A stretch of 56,450 bases of DNA from JBDHTS01 sp044220535. GTDB lineage: Bacteria > Pseudomonadota > Alphaproteobacteria > Micavibrionales > Micavibrionaceae. A program made the translations under genes and the position numbers. Of this stretch, positions 23,100 to 31,746 are shown one piece after another. The DNA lies in the NCBI GenBank assembly GCA_044220535.1, contig JBGAQU010000005.1, positions 1-56,450 on the forward strand. The letters are read 5' to 3'. The notes beneath the pieces were generated by a model. It had not been told where the DNA came from and ran no database searches. It was given only the letters and a program-made list of their open reading frames with translations. Numbering within the stretch: position 1 is the stretch's first letter; the number at the start of each line of letters is the position of its first letter.

Positions 23100-24878
23100 T
23101 CATCTTCTGCCAAACAGCTTCTCGATATCGTTCAGGGTCAGCTTGATCCAGGTCGGGCGGCCATGGTTACACTGGCCGGAGGAGGGAGTGGCTTCCATCT
23201 GGCGCAGCAAGGCGTTCATTTCCTCGGCGTTCAGGCGGCGGCCGGACCGCACCGACCCGTGGCAGGCCATGGTGGCGAGGATCAGGTTGATCCGGCTTTC
23301 CAGGCCCGACGCATCGCCATGCTCCGCCAACTCATCCGCCAGTTGCCGGATCAGCACGGGCACATTCGCCTTCCCGCTTAACAGGGCAGGGACGGATCGT
23401 ACGGCGATGGATCCCGCGCCGAACGGCTCGATCTCCAGCCCCAGCCGCGCCAGTTCCGCTTGCCATTCCAGAAGGGCGGCGGCATCCGTATCCGGCAGGT
23501 CGACGATCTCGGGCGCCAGGAATCCCTGCTTTTCAATCCCGCGCTGCTCCATCTGCGCCTTGAAGCGTTCATAGACCAGGCGTTCATGCGCCGCGTGCTG
23601 GTCCACCATCACCATCCCGTCCGGCGTCTGGGCGATAATGTAATTCTCATGGATCTGCGCCCGCGCCGCGCCTAAAGGCCACGGATCGGTTTCCGGCTCT
23701 GCAGCCACGGCCACAGCCTCCGCACGCGCGGCAGGCTGATAGGCCTGGAAACTCCGCTCCGCCATACCAGGGCCGGACGGCGACGTCAAAAATGATCCCG
23801 TGCGCTGGGCCTCAAACGGCGTCACCGAAGGACGCTCCGTCTGAAACGCGCCCAGCGCCGCGAAAGACACCATGCCCGCCGTCCGCTGTCCGTCGCGCAG
23901 CAGCGCATGCTTGATGCCGCTGACGATCAGGCCGCGCACCAGCGCCGCATCGCGGAACCGTACTTCCGTCTTCGCCGGATGCACGTTCACATCCACCTCT
24001 TCAGGCGACAGCGTAACAAACAGCACCGCCACCGGATGCCGGTCGCGCGACAGCACATCGGCATAGGCGCCGCGCAAGGCACCCGCCAGCAACCGGTCCT
24101 TCACCGGGCGGCCATTGACGAACAGATATTGATGCTGCGCCGTCCCGCGGTCATAGGTCGGCAATCCTGCATAGCCATGCATTTTGATGCCTTCGCGATC
24201 CGCCTCCAGCACCATCGCGCTTTTGATAAAATCCCGCCCCAGTATGGCGGACAGCCGTCCGGCGAGATCGCCTTCGGGCAACGCAGGCAAAGTCATCACC
24301 GTCTTGCCGTCATGCGTCAGGCGAAACGCCACATGCGGGAAGCCCATGGCCAAGCGCGTGATCGCATCCTTCACCGCCGCATATTCCGCGCGGTCGTTCT
24401 TCAGAAATTTCAGCCGCGCAGGCGTCGCGTAAAACAGGTCCCGCACCTCCACCACCGTGCCCGAAGGCTGCGATGTCGGCACAGGTTCGCCCTTGACCCC
24501 GGCATCACAGCGGATGCTCCACGCATCCGTTGCCTCCGCCGGTCGCGACCGGATCGCCATGCGGCTGACCGACGCAATGGACGGCAAAGCCTCTCCGCGA
24601 AAGCCAAGGGTCTGGATATTGAGAAGATCACTGTCCGGCAATTTCGATGTGGCATGCCGGTCGAGCGAGGCGATCAGTTCCTCCCGGTCCATCCCGAACC
24701 CGTCATCGCTGACCTGGATCAGGGATTTGCCGCCATGGCCTAAATCGATATCAATCCGGCGCGCCCCGGCGTCGAGCGCGTTCTCCACCAGCTCTTTGAC
24801 GGCGGCGGCGGGACGCTCGATCACTTCCCCCGCCGCAATGCGGTTGACCAGGGTTTCGGGCAGATGGCGGATACGCAT
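23100..24878 (-). CDS. mutL: DNA mismatch repair protein MutL
   Basis: The product is 592 residues with the GHKL ATPase at the N-terminus (RIAAGEVIERPAAAVKELVE, NALDAGARRIDID, then DDGFGM and GFRGEALPSIASV). The C-terminal dimerisation domain carries the metal-dependent endonuclease signature DQHAAHERLVYE, matching DQHA(X)2E(X)4E, plus ACHGSVRSG and GQCNHGRPT. It is therefore the nicking form used by bacteria lacking MutH. It starts at an ATG with no strong ribosome binding site. A long plus-strand frame inside it is a shadow. Confidence 0.97.
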   Translation of the reverse strand: MRIRHLPETLVNRIAAGEVIERPAAAVKELVENALDAGARRIDIDLGHGGKSLIQVSDDGFGMDREELIASLDRHATSKLPDSDLLNIQTLGFRGEALPSIASVSRMAIRSRPAEATDAWSIRCDAGVKGEPVPTSQPSGTVVEVRDLFYATPARLKFLKNDRAEYAAVKDAITRLAMGFPHVAFRLTHDGKTVMTLPALPEGDLAGRLSAILGRDFIKSAMVLEADREGIKMHGYAGLPTYDRGTAQHQYLFVNGRPVKDRLLAGALRGAYADVLSRDRHPVAVLFVTLSPEEVDVNVHPAKTEVRFRDAALVRGLIVSGIKHALLRDGQRTAGMVSFAALGAFQTERPSVTPFEAQRTGSFLTSPSGPGMAERSFQAYQPAARAEAVAVAAEPETDPWPLGAARAQIHENYIIAQTPDGMVMVDQHAAHERLVYERFKAQMEQRGIEKQGFLAPEIVDLPDTDAAALLEWQAELARLGLEIEPFGAGSIAVRSVPALLSGKANVPVLIRQLADELAEHGDASGLESRINLILATMACHGSVRSGRRLNAEEMNALLRQMEATPSSGQCNHGRPTWIKLTLNDIEKLFGRR

Positions 24879-24970
24879 AGGGGGGAGTTTAGAGGATCGG
24901 AGTGTGGAGGACTAGAGAAAACAGACGCTTTTCCAGTCTTCTATGGTACGGATCCATTCATCCATCAGTC

Positions 24971-24997
24971 GTCATCCCGGCCTTCGCCGGGATGACG
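24971..24997. repeat. Single GTCATCCC-type hairpin, MutL upstream spacer
   Basis: GTCATCCCGGCCTTCGCCGG followed by GATGACG folds into one perfect hairpin. It is the minimal form of the dispersed repeat with both arms directly joined. The stretch 24,879-25,083 contains nothing else that I can identify. Confidence 0.8.
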
Positions 24998-25083
24998 TGG
25001 GGTGGTTTGGGCTGGCGTTATAGTCTCTTATTGAGACAGAACCCTAAGCCTCCAGCCCTCCCTAAATCGCTTCCGAGAGGCCG

Positions 25084-25112
25084 TTGACCCCGCGCCGCAT
25101 TGTTTATAAGAT
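25084..25112 (+). promoter_or_regulatory. Candidate promoter of a structured RNA
   Basis: TTGACC (25084-25089), 17 bases, TAAGAT (25107-25112). A start near 25119 would give an RNA of about 225 bases up to the terminator at 25315-25344. Confidence 0.5.
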
Positions 25113-25118
25113 GCCTTA

Positions 25119-25344
25119 GTCTGAAAAGACTGGGCCTTCAAAACCCAACATAGTAACGGCTGGCATCAGCCGTCAACGTGATGCCGTTCCCATAAAGGAT
25201 TGCATCATCGGATGCCGCTTCTCGGTCTCTGACCGGGTGGCGGTGGCGTATGTCCAAAGCCCTCGGGCTTAAAGGCTGCTGCGCCGTTGTTACTATGGCG
25301 GTTTTGAACACCCGGTCGCCAGAGACACCTCTGGCGACTTTTTT
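25119..25344 (+). ncRNA. Putative structured RNA or leader, unassigned family
   Basis: Between a promoter and a perfect terminator lie several hairpins: AGTCTGAAAAGACT at 25118-25131, ACGGCTG-GCAT-CAGCCGT at 25156-25173, CGGTCTCTGACCG near 25223-25235 and AAGCCCTCGGGCTT around 25257-25270. No open frame with a start and binding site occupies it. I tested by eye for tRNA, tmRNA, 4.5S RNA and RNase P features and found none. It may be a free sRNA, a riboswitch-like leader of the genes at 25,365, or a 6S-like RNA. Confidence 0.4.
25315..25344 (+). terminator. Perfect rho-independent terminator before the phage-like exported genes
   Basis: GTCGCCAGAG-ACAC-CTCTGGCGAC, a 10-bp perfect stem with a four-base loop, followed by six T. 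It ends 20 bases before the next ATG, a position that fits either a separate upstream RNA or a premature-termination leader. Confidence 0.85.
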
Positions 25345-25364
25345 GTTGCATACGGGAGTTCGAA

Positions 25365-25919
25365 ATGCTTCGCCGCCTGTTGCTGGCTGCTTTATGCCTG
25401 GCCGTCCTCGCCCCTTGCCCCGCCTTGGCCGCAGACGCCGTGCCCGGCGATTCCTGCGCCACCGTGAACGCATATATGCAGTCTGGCGGGCCGGAGACAT
25501 CGGGAAATCAATATTTCATGCGCTGCAACGGCTCGACATGGTCCGCGCCGGTCATGTTCACCTCTGCCGGCCTTGTCGGCATCGGCACCGCCAGCCCGGC
25601 CACGGCGCTCGATGTCGCCGGGGCACTGTATTCACGGGTGAACAACGCGGGATCTGGAACCACTATTGACTGGTCGCTCGGCAACACCCAGTACACCACG
25701 GCCAGCTGCGGCGCGTTCACCTTCTCGAACATGAAGGACGGCGGCACTTACCAACTGTTTGTGGAGGGCGCAACCTCCGGCACATGCAGTTTCAGCCATA
25801 CCGGACTGACCTTCAAAATGCCGCCGAACCACGGCGCGGCGACGGCCTCCACCATGACCGTCTACACCTTCACCCGCGCCGGAACCTACGTGTTCGTTTC
25901 ATGGATAACCGGCTACTGA
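25365..25919 (+). CDS. Exported protein with phage-tail-fibre-like sequence
   Basis: The product is 184 residues. A signal peptide is evident (MLRRLLLAALCLAVLAPCPA followed by LAA). The middle has the motif VGIGTASPATALDVAG, characteristic of phage tail fibre and S-layer-like proteins just before a trimeric or endosialidase-type region. The C-terminal half is Thr/Ser/Gly-rich beta sequence (TYQLFVEGATSGTCSFSHTG). There are four to five Cys, possibly disulfide-bonded. It precedes and overlaps a second exported protein. I infer a surface or secreted fibre-like protein and not a complete phage. Confidence 0.6.
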   Translation: MLRRLLLAALCLAVLAPCPALAADAVPGDSCATVNAYMQSGGPETSGNQYFMRCNGSTWSAPVMFTSAGLVGIGTASPATALDVAGALYSRVNNAGSGTTIDWSLGNTQYTTASCGAFTFSNMKDGGTYQLFVEGATSGTCSFSHTGLTFKMPPNHGAATASTMTVYTFTRAGTYVFVSWITGY

Positions 25920-27214
25920 TCCCGCTGCTGTTCCTTGCCGTCTGGCTGTGCCTCGCCACGCCGGGCCGGGCGCAGTTGGCCTATCCGGGCAACTGGCAGC
26001 AATCCACGAACTGGCAGCGCAACGGCGCGACGCTCGACCTCGATTTCGTCAACGACCGCTACTGGCTCGGCACGACCGGCTCGCCTTTCACCGGGACGTC
26101 GTACAGCGGCATCGTCAGCTTCATTTCGGCATCCGGGGCCACCTTCACCCGCAGCACCACGGCCACGTATTTCGATGCGAACGGTGTCATGCAGACCGCC
26201 GCCGCCAACACGCCGCGCCTCGACCACGACCCCGCCACCGGCGCGGCCAAGGGCGTGCTGATCGAGGAAAGCCGCACGAACCTGATCCCATACGCGCAGC
26301 AACTTGAAAACTGGACAAGGCTAGATGTTAACGGCGGCGCAGGCAGTGTTTCACAAAACACAACAGTCGCGCCGGATGGCACAACAACGGCGGATACGTT
26401 GAATAACAATGGAACGGGATCGGGAAATTCTTATTTCTATAGAATATTGTCGCCGACCGCCCCATCAGGAACAACATTCAATTTTTCAATATGGGTAAAA
26501 AATCTGGTTGGATCTGCACGTATTGATGTGGGCGGTTTATCTGATGTTGTTTCTTTTACCACCTTAAACATATTAAGCGGATCGACGTGGACCAGATATA
26601 ATATCTCGGTCACAACCAATGCCACGAATGGGAAGGTTTATCCACAAGTCTCACTTCTATCGGCTGGAAGCTCTGTCGTCGTCTGGGGCGGTCAGCTTGA
26701 GCAAGGCCCCAATCCCACCTCCTACATCCCCACGACGAGCGGGGCGGTCACGCGGGCGGCGGATACATTCTCGATCCCGGCAGGGACATGGTACGCCGGC
26801 ACGGTCGGCACGTTTTTCAGCGAGCAGTATGGGCAGGGGGATTCCACCGGCGTTGGGCGCATTGTCGGCATTTATGCATCAGGTGCGGCCCCTCTGGTGT
26901 ATAATAGCGGCCCAGCCAACATCAGAAACTGGGATGGCACTACAGGGCCAGGTGTCACATCCCCTGTAACGCCGAGCTCGACAGTATGGATCAAATCAGC
27001 CGCCGCATGGGATGATGCAATTACGACATCATCAATCAGTGCGGGCGGAACTGCGGCGGTAACAGGTTCTTACACAGCTGGAGTTTATAACCATTCACCT
27101 ATTTATGTTGGCAGCAGTACGAGCAATAATTACTATCTGAATAGCTGGATCAGGCGGCTTGGCTATTTCCCCACCCGCCAGCCGGCTGCCAGCCTTACGG
27201 ACTACACGCGGTAG
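25901..27214 (+). CDS. Exported phage-spike-like, carbohydrate-binding-type protein
   Basis: The product is 437 residues from ATG 25901, overlapping the preceding gene by 19 bases. A signal peptide is clear (LLIPLLFLAVWLCLATPGRA). The body resembles phage structural proteins with a lectin-like fold: VLIEESRTNLIPYAQQLENW, the dose-like FSIWVKNLVGSARI, and GGQLEQGPNPTSYIPTTSGA, VTRAADTFSIP. The C-terminus has another jelly-roll-like stretch ending RRLGYFPTRQPAASLTDYTR. The local composition between 26,280 and 26,680 is more A+T-rich than the ends, which suggests recombination. Function unknown, possibly surface adhesion. Confidence 0.6.
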   Translation: MDNRLLIPLLFLAVWLCLATPGRAQLAYPGNWQQSTNWQRNGATLDLDFVNDRYWLGTTGSPFTGTSYSGIVSFISASGATFTRSTTATYFDANGVMQTAAANTPRLDHDPATGAAKGVLIEESRTNLIPYAQQLENWTRLDVNGGAGSVSQNTTVAPDGTTTADTLNNNGTGSGNSYFYRILSPTAPSGTTFNFSIWVKNLVGSARIDVGGLSDVVSFTTLNILSGSTWTRYNISVTTNATNGKVYPQVSLLSAGSSVVVWGGQLEQGPNPTSYIPTTSGAVTRAADTFSIPAGTWYAGTVGTFFSEQYGQGDSTGVGRIVGIYASGAAPLVYNSGPANIRNWDGTTGPGVTSPVTPSSTVWIKSAAAWDDAITTSSISAGGTAAVTGSYTAGVYNHSPIYVGSSTSNNYYLNSWIRRLGYFPTRQPAASLTDYTR

Positions 27215-27263
27215 GCGGACGCCTTAAACGTCTTTATGGCTGTATTCGTTCTTTCAATATTTT

Positions 27264-28505
27264 TTAGGTATCAAGGCTGCCAAAAACAGCCCCTGCAGTA
27301 TCCGCTCCGTCCAGATTGGCGCCTGTCAGGTCGGCAAACGACAAATCCGCATCGGTCAGGACAGCGTGGGATAAATTAACGTTACGCAGATCGGCATAGC
27401 GCAGATTGGCGCCGCTTAAATTCACGCGTTGCTGCCATGGCTTGCCGTCTTCATTGGTGAAATTCAGGGGTGACAAATTCGCGCCCGACAGATTGGCGCG
27501 GGTCAGCACCGCGCTTTTGAACGAACTGCCCCGCAAATCCGCATGCGCCAGGCGGCAGTCGCGGAAATCCGCGCGGTCCAGCACGGCGCTCTGCATTTCA
27601 ATGCCGCTGACATCCTGGTTCAGGAAGTTCGCGCCCACCGCCTTGATCGCGGTCAGGGAATAAGACTTCAGGCGCGAGATGTGGCGCAGATCAATCCCGC
27701 TCAAATCCAGCCGCTTTCCGCTTTTGCCTGCGCTCTCGACCCATTCCGAATGGTCTTTCAGCAAGTCGGGCAGGTCTTTTTGCAGCGTCTCGATTTTTTC
27801 TCCCATGGCATGTTCGCTTAAGGCTTCATGGATATTCGCGCCCGCCGCCTCCGTATGCCCCAGCAAGGCGCCCGCCATGACGGATGATTTCATATTGGCG
27901 TTGACGATGGTGGAACCCGTCAGATCCGCGTCGCTCAGATTCGCGCCCCTGAAGCTGACATGGCTGAAATCCCCGTCGCTCATGATCACGCCGGACAGAT
28001 CGGCATCGGAGAAATCGGCATTGATCGCCTGCACATCCGCCATATTGGTATCGGTCAGCTTCGCGCCCGTGAACACCGTGCGATGCGTCTTGCCTGCAAT
28101 GCCGGGCCGCGCCTTTTCGGCCAGCACGCCATCCTCATCCCGCTCCATGATCGTGCCTTCGCGCAGGTCGGCGGATTTCAGATTGGCGTTGATCAGATTC
28201 GCGCCCGCGACATAGGCGCCGCGAAAATCAGCGCGCGAACAATCCGCCCCTTCCAGATTGGCATTACGGAGATCACACGCGAAAAAAATCACACTGCGAA
28301 AAATCCCCCGCGACAGATTGGCCCCGACCAGCAGCGACCCGGTCAAATCGGCCTGCGACAAGTCGCACCCCTTGAAATCCAGATCCGACAGATCCTTGAA
28401 CTTCAACACAGCCCGCGCCCCGCCCCGCACGCCTTTCAGGAAAATGGCGTGTTTCTCGATGATGCCGTTTAGTTGGGCCTGAGTGATTTTTTCGAGTGCG
28501 GTCAA
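27264..28505 (-). CDS. Pentapeptide repeat protein
   Basis: The product is 413 residues, mostly A(D/N)LxX pentapeptides forming a right-handed quadrilateral beta-helix. There are blocks at about 35-115 (DLSDLDFKGCDLSQADLTGS), 145-215, and 268-410. A charged spacer (GEKIETLQKDLPDLLKDHSE) interrupts the helix around residues 235-255. No signal peptide or catalytic motif is seen. Known relatives mimic DNA and inhibit gyrase, or act as scaffolds. Which applies here is not visible. The convergent gene upstream ends at 27,214. Confidence 0.9.
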   Translation of the reverse strand: MTALEKITQAQLNGIIEKHAIFLKGVRGGARAVLKFKDLSDLDFKGCDLSQADLTGSLLVGANLSRGIFRSVIFFACDLRNANLEGADCSRADFRGAYVAGANLINANLKSADLREGTIMERDEDGVLAEKARPGIAGKTHRTVFTGAKLTDTNMADVQAINADFSDADLSGVIMSDGDFSHVSFRGANLSDADLTGSTIVNANMKSSVMAGALLGHTEAAGANIHEALSEHAMGEKIETLQKDLPDLLKDHSEWVESAGKSGKRLDLSGIDLRHISRLKSYSLTAIKAVGANFLNQDVSGIEMQSAVLDRADFRDCRLAHADLRGSSFKSAVLTRANLSGANLSPLNFTNEDGKPWQQRVNLSGANLRYADLRNVNLSHAVLTDADLSFADLTGANLDGADTAGAVFGSLDT

Positions 28506-28560
28506 TGGGATAACTGGTTTCTGTCAAACTTCAGGAAGTATATCAAATATATCCATTGTC

Positions 28561-28675
28561 GTCATCCCGGCGAAAGCCGGGATCCATGCGCAGGTAGTGG
28601 ATTTATTGAAAGGAGAAATTTATCCAGTTGCGTAGTGGCAATATTGTATGGATCCCGGCTTTCGCCGGGATGACG
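28561..28675. repeat. Dispersed GTCATCCC-type repeat pair before Pgi
   Basis: GTCATCCCGGCGAAAGCCGG at the left and the inverted CCGGCTTTCGCCGGGATGAC at the right frame 60 unique bases. It lies between the 5' end of the pentapeptide gene and the 3' end of Pgi. Confidence 0.88.
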
Positions 28676-28676
28676 G

Positions 28677-30239
28677 TTAGAGGAGAGAAGCGGCCTTTGA
28701 TAACCCTTCCGTCGAAGAATCCTTCACGCCCTGATCCGCCAGAATATTCTTCGCCAGAACCTTCCCCAGCTCCACGCCCCATTGGTCGAAGCTGTTGATG
28801 TTCCAGATGATGCCCTGGACAAAGATCTTGTGCTCATACAGCGCGATCAGCTGTCCCAGATGATACGCATCCAGCCGGTCGAGCAGGATGGTGGAGGAGG
28901 GGCGGTTGCCTTCGAACACTTTTTGCGGGTTGTTATCTGAATTCTTTAAATCGCGTCCATCCATCAAGGCCTGGCTCTGCGCGACCAGATTGGCCAGCAG
29001 CAGACGATGGTGTTCACCCACATCGTTTTCCGGCTTGATCACGCCAATAAAATCGCAGGGGATGATGGTCGTGCCCTGATGGATCAGCTGGTAAAAAGCA
29101 TGCTGGCCGTTGGTGCCGGGTTCGCCGAACACAATCGGGCCGGTTTCGTAATCGACGCGGTTGCCGTCGCGGTCCACCGACTTGCCGTTCGATTCCATAT
29201 CGACCTGCTGCAGGAAGGCCGGGAAACGATGCAGATACTGGCTGTAGGGCAGGATGGCCATACTGTCCATACCCCAGAAATTCCTGTACCAGATTCCCAG
29301 CATGGCTAGGATCACCGGCATGTTCTGTTCAAGCGGCGCAGTCTGGAAATGCACATCCATCGCATGCGCACCTTTGAGCAATTGTTCAAAATTATCAAAC
29401 CCGACAGCCAGGCAGATCGACAGGCCGATGGACGACCACAAACTATACCGCCCGCCCACCCAATCACGAAACGGGAACATATTGGCGGGCGCGATGCCAA
29501 ACGCCTTCACGTCTTTTTCATTGGTGGACAACGCCACGAAATGCTTTTCAATAGCGGTCTTATCTTTCAGTGCTTTTAGAAGCCATGCTTTGGCCGTCTC
29601 CGCATTGGCCATGGTCTCCTGCGTCGTGAAGGTTTTGGATGCGACGACGAACAGGGTGGTTTCAGGGTCGCAGTTTTGTAACGTCTCGTACATATGCGCG
29701 CCGTCGACATTGGACACGAAATGCACGTCAAGGCGCGTACGGAACGGCTTTAACGCTTCGCACACCATATAGGGACCAAGATTCGATCCACCAATGCCGA
29801 TATTGACGACCGTTTCAATCGTTTTTCCCGTATGGCCTTTCCACGCGCCGGAAATCACAGCGGTGCTAAATTCCTTCATATGTTTCAGCTCGTCATGGAT
29901 GAACGGCATGATGTTTTCGCCGCTTACCATTACCTTGTCCGAGGCCGGGCGGCGCAGCGCCGTATGAAGAACAGCGCGTTTTTCCGTGGTGTTGATGGCG
30001 TCGCCTTCAAACATCCGGTCACGCCAGCTTTCAACATCGCAGGCGTGCGCAAGCGCGAACAGTAGTTTCATCGTTTCCGTATGGGCGCGCTGCTTGGAAT
30101 AATCCAGCAGAACGCCGTCGCCTTTCACATGAAACTGGCCGAACCGTTTCGCGTCCGCCTTGAACAAATCCCTGATCGGCGTTTTAAACGCCGCGCAATG
30201 ACGCTCCAGCGCCGTCCATTCCGGGCGTTCACTGGACAT
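28677..30239 (-). CDS. pgi: Glucose-6-phosphate isomerase
   Basis: The enzyme interconverts glucose 6-phosphate and fructose 6-phosphate. The product is 520 residues from ATG 30239, which matches the usual start (SERPEWTALERHCAAFKTPI). A further in-frame ATG at 30275 would add 12 residues. Signatures are VNIGIGGSNLGPYMVCEALK, then VASKTFTTQETMANA, VGGRYSLWSSIG with the catalytic region, and NPQKVFEGNRPSSTILLDRL. The start overlaps the end of the M16 gene by 11 bases. It catalyses an early step of glycolysis or gluconeogenesis in the cytoplasm. Confidence 0.97.
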   Translation of the reverse strand: MSSERPEWTALERHCAAFKTPIRDLFKADAKRFGQFHVKGDGVLLDYSKQRAHTETMKLLFALAHACDVESWRDRMFEGDAINTTEKRAVLHTALRRPASDKVMVSGENIMPFIHDELKHMKEFSTAVISGAWKGHTGKTIETVVNIGIGGSNLGPYMVCEALKPFRTRLDVHFVSNVDGAHMYETLQNCDPETTLFVVASKTFTTQETMANAETAKAWLLKALKDKTAIEKHFVALSTNEKDVKAFGIAPANMFPFRDWVGGRYSLWSSIGLSICLAVGFDNFEQLLKGAHAMDVHFQTAPLEQNMPVILAMLGIWYRNFWGMDSMAILPYSQYLHRFPAFLQQVDMESNGKSVDRDGNRVDYETGPIVFGEPGTNGQHAFYQLIHQGTTIIPCDFIGVIKPENDVGEHHRLLLANLVAQSQALMDGRDLKNSDNNPQKVFEGNRPSSTILLDRLDAYHLGQLIALYEHKIFVQGIIWNINSFDQWGVELGKVLAKNILADQGVKDSSTEGLSKAASLL

Positions 30240-31746
30240 CAGGAAGTGTATCGATTGTGCGGGTTGGCTTGACATTGTCCGGTTGTCCTACGAGTACGAT
30301 GGTGAGCTGGTCTGGGGTCAGAATGCGTTTTGCCACGCGCTGCACATCCGCAGCCGTGACGGCGTTCAGCGTGGCAGCGCGCTTGTCGAGATAATCGATC
30401 GGGCGATGGTTGGCCTGTAGCGAAGCCAGGATGCTGGCGATATTGGTGGTAGACGATAGGCTGAGCGGCATGGAGCCGATCATATAGGCTTTGGCGTCCG
30501 CCAGTTCTTTTGCCGAAACCGGCACATCGCGCATTCTTTGCCATTCTTTTTTCATCAGGTCCAGGACCTGCGCCGCATTCTTGTTCTGGAACGATCCTTC
30601 AGCGGTGACGGCGTCGATATGGTCCATATCGTACAGGCCGGTATAAATACCGTAAGTCAGGCCTCGTTTCTCCCGGATCTCATCCATCAGCCGCGACCCG
30701 AAACCGGATCCGCCGAGAATGAAATTCATGATCTCTACCGCGTTATAATCCGGGTCCAGATGATCAATCCCCGGCTGCATCACGCTCATGATCGTTTGCG
30801 GAATGTCTTTTTTATACAGGGTGACCGTGCCGCCGTTTTTAATCGCGCCATCCGGGATGGCGGTCACGGGCGATGATGCAGGCAACGCGCCAAACACCTC
30901 GTCCAGTTTTTTGGCGAGTTCATCCGAAGTAATGTCGCCTGCCGCGGATACAACCAGCCGGTCGCGGGCAAAACGTTTGGTGAAGGCTTTCAGATCGTCA
31001 GCCTTGATCGCCTGAATGCTGGACAGCGTCCCGCCCGCGTTGAAACGGTAAGGATGTCCGTCAAACGCGATGCTGTTCATGATCCGCGCCGCCATCCAGT
31101 CGGGATCGGTCATGGACGAGCGGATGCGCGCGATATTGGCGGCCTTCATGCGGTCGAGTGGCTCCGCATCAAACCGCGGTTCTGTCAGGGACAGGCGCAA
31201 AAGGTCGAACGCCAGGTCGCGGTGTCGCGACAGCGTCTTCATCATCCCGGCGAAATCGTCGCGTCCATTCGCGAAATGCAGGCTGATGGAATTGTCTTCC
31301 AGCGCCTTCTGAAACGCCTGGCTGTCATATTTCCCCGCGCCTTCATCCAGCGTATTGCTGGCCAGCTGCGCCAGGCCTTGCCTGCCTTCTGGATCATAGG
31401 CGCTGCCCGTATCCCGGATCGTGAACTGGAAAGACAGGACGGGAAGCGTATGGTCCTCCACCAGCCAGGCGGTAATGCCGCCCTTGCTGGTGACGACCTG
31501 GATGTCGAGGAATTTGCTTTTCGCCTGCGCGGGCACAGCGCAGACCAGGAAGATAAAGATGGTGGCGGTGATGCACTTCAATATTCTGACGTCATCCCGG
31601 CGAAAGCCGGGACCCATACGGCAGTTCCATGCGTCTCTAAAGGCAAAAAGTTTTCGCCGCTCATGAAACATACGCATCGCATGGGTCCCGGCTTTCGCCG
31701 GGATGACGGTAGTGGATTGGGAAACGGCTTCAGAAGATCCGATCAT
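30229..31746 (-). CDS. M16-family peptidase-like protein, inactive partner subunit, with repeat inside its N-terminus
   Basis: The frame has 505 residues. ATG 31746 overlaps the stop of the preceding M16 gene (ATGA), and AGGATATTATACA lies upstream. A dispersed repeat is read in frame as residues 13-53 (TVIPAKAGTH through MGPGFRRDDV). Only then does the signal peptide come (KCITATIFIFLVCAVPAQA). Later starts at 31617 (ATG) or 31581 (TTG) would skip the repeat but lack a good binding site. The zinc motif HxxEH is absent (GLAQLASNTLDEGAG). The substrate-side IREKRGLTYGIY is present. It is thus the partner of the upstream active M16 subunit, as in mitochondrial processing peptidase. Confidence 0.85.
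   Translation of the reverse strand: MIGSSEAVSQSTTVIPAKAGTHAMRMFHERRKLFAFRDAWNCRMGPGFRRDDVRILKCITATIFIFLVCAVPAQAKSKFLDIQVVTSKGGITAWLVEDHTLPVLSFQFTIRDTGSAYDPEGRQGLAQLASNTLDEGAGKYDSQAFQKALEDNSISLHFANGRDDFAGMMKTLSRHRDLAFDLLRLSLTEPRFDAEPLDRMKAANIARIRSSMTDPDWMAARIMNSIAFDGHPYRFNAGGTLSSIQAIKADDLKAFTKRFARDRLVVSAAGDITSDELAKKLDEVFGALPASSPVTAIPDGAIKNGGTVTLYKKDIPQTIMSVMQPGIDHLDPDYNAVEIMNFILGGSGFGSRLMDEIREKRGLTYGIYTGLYDMDHIDAVTAEGSFQNKNAAQVLDLMKKEWQRMRDVPVSAKELADAKAYMIGSMPLSLSSTTNIASILASLQANHRPIDYLDKRAATLNAVTAADVQRVAKRILTPDQLTIVLVGQPDNVKPTRTIDTLPDVQ
31591..31709. repeat. Dispersed GTCATCCC-type repeat read in frame within the second M16 gene
   Basis: GTCATCCCGGCGAAAGCCGG and CCGGCTTTCGCCGGGATGAC are inverted around about 75 bases. 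On the minus strand the entire element is open and in frame with the gene, adding about 41 residues before the signal peptide. Confidence 0.85.

Noticed and set aside
23907..24743. A 278-residue plus-strand frame inside mutL.
   Set aside because: Antisense shadow with an Arg/His-rich composition and no start signal.
25119..25220. A selenocysteine tRNA, because TTCAAAA appears in a loop-like context near 25137.
   Set aside because: The anticodon stem has a C-A mismatch, and there is no T-loop (GGTTCGA) or acceptor stem in range.
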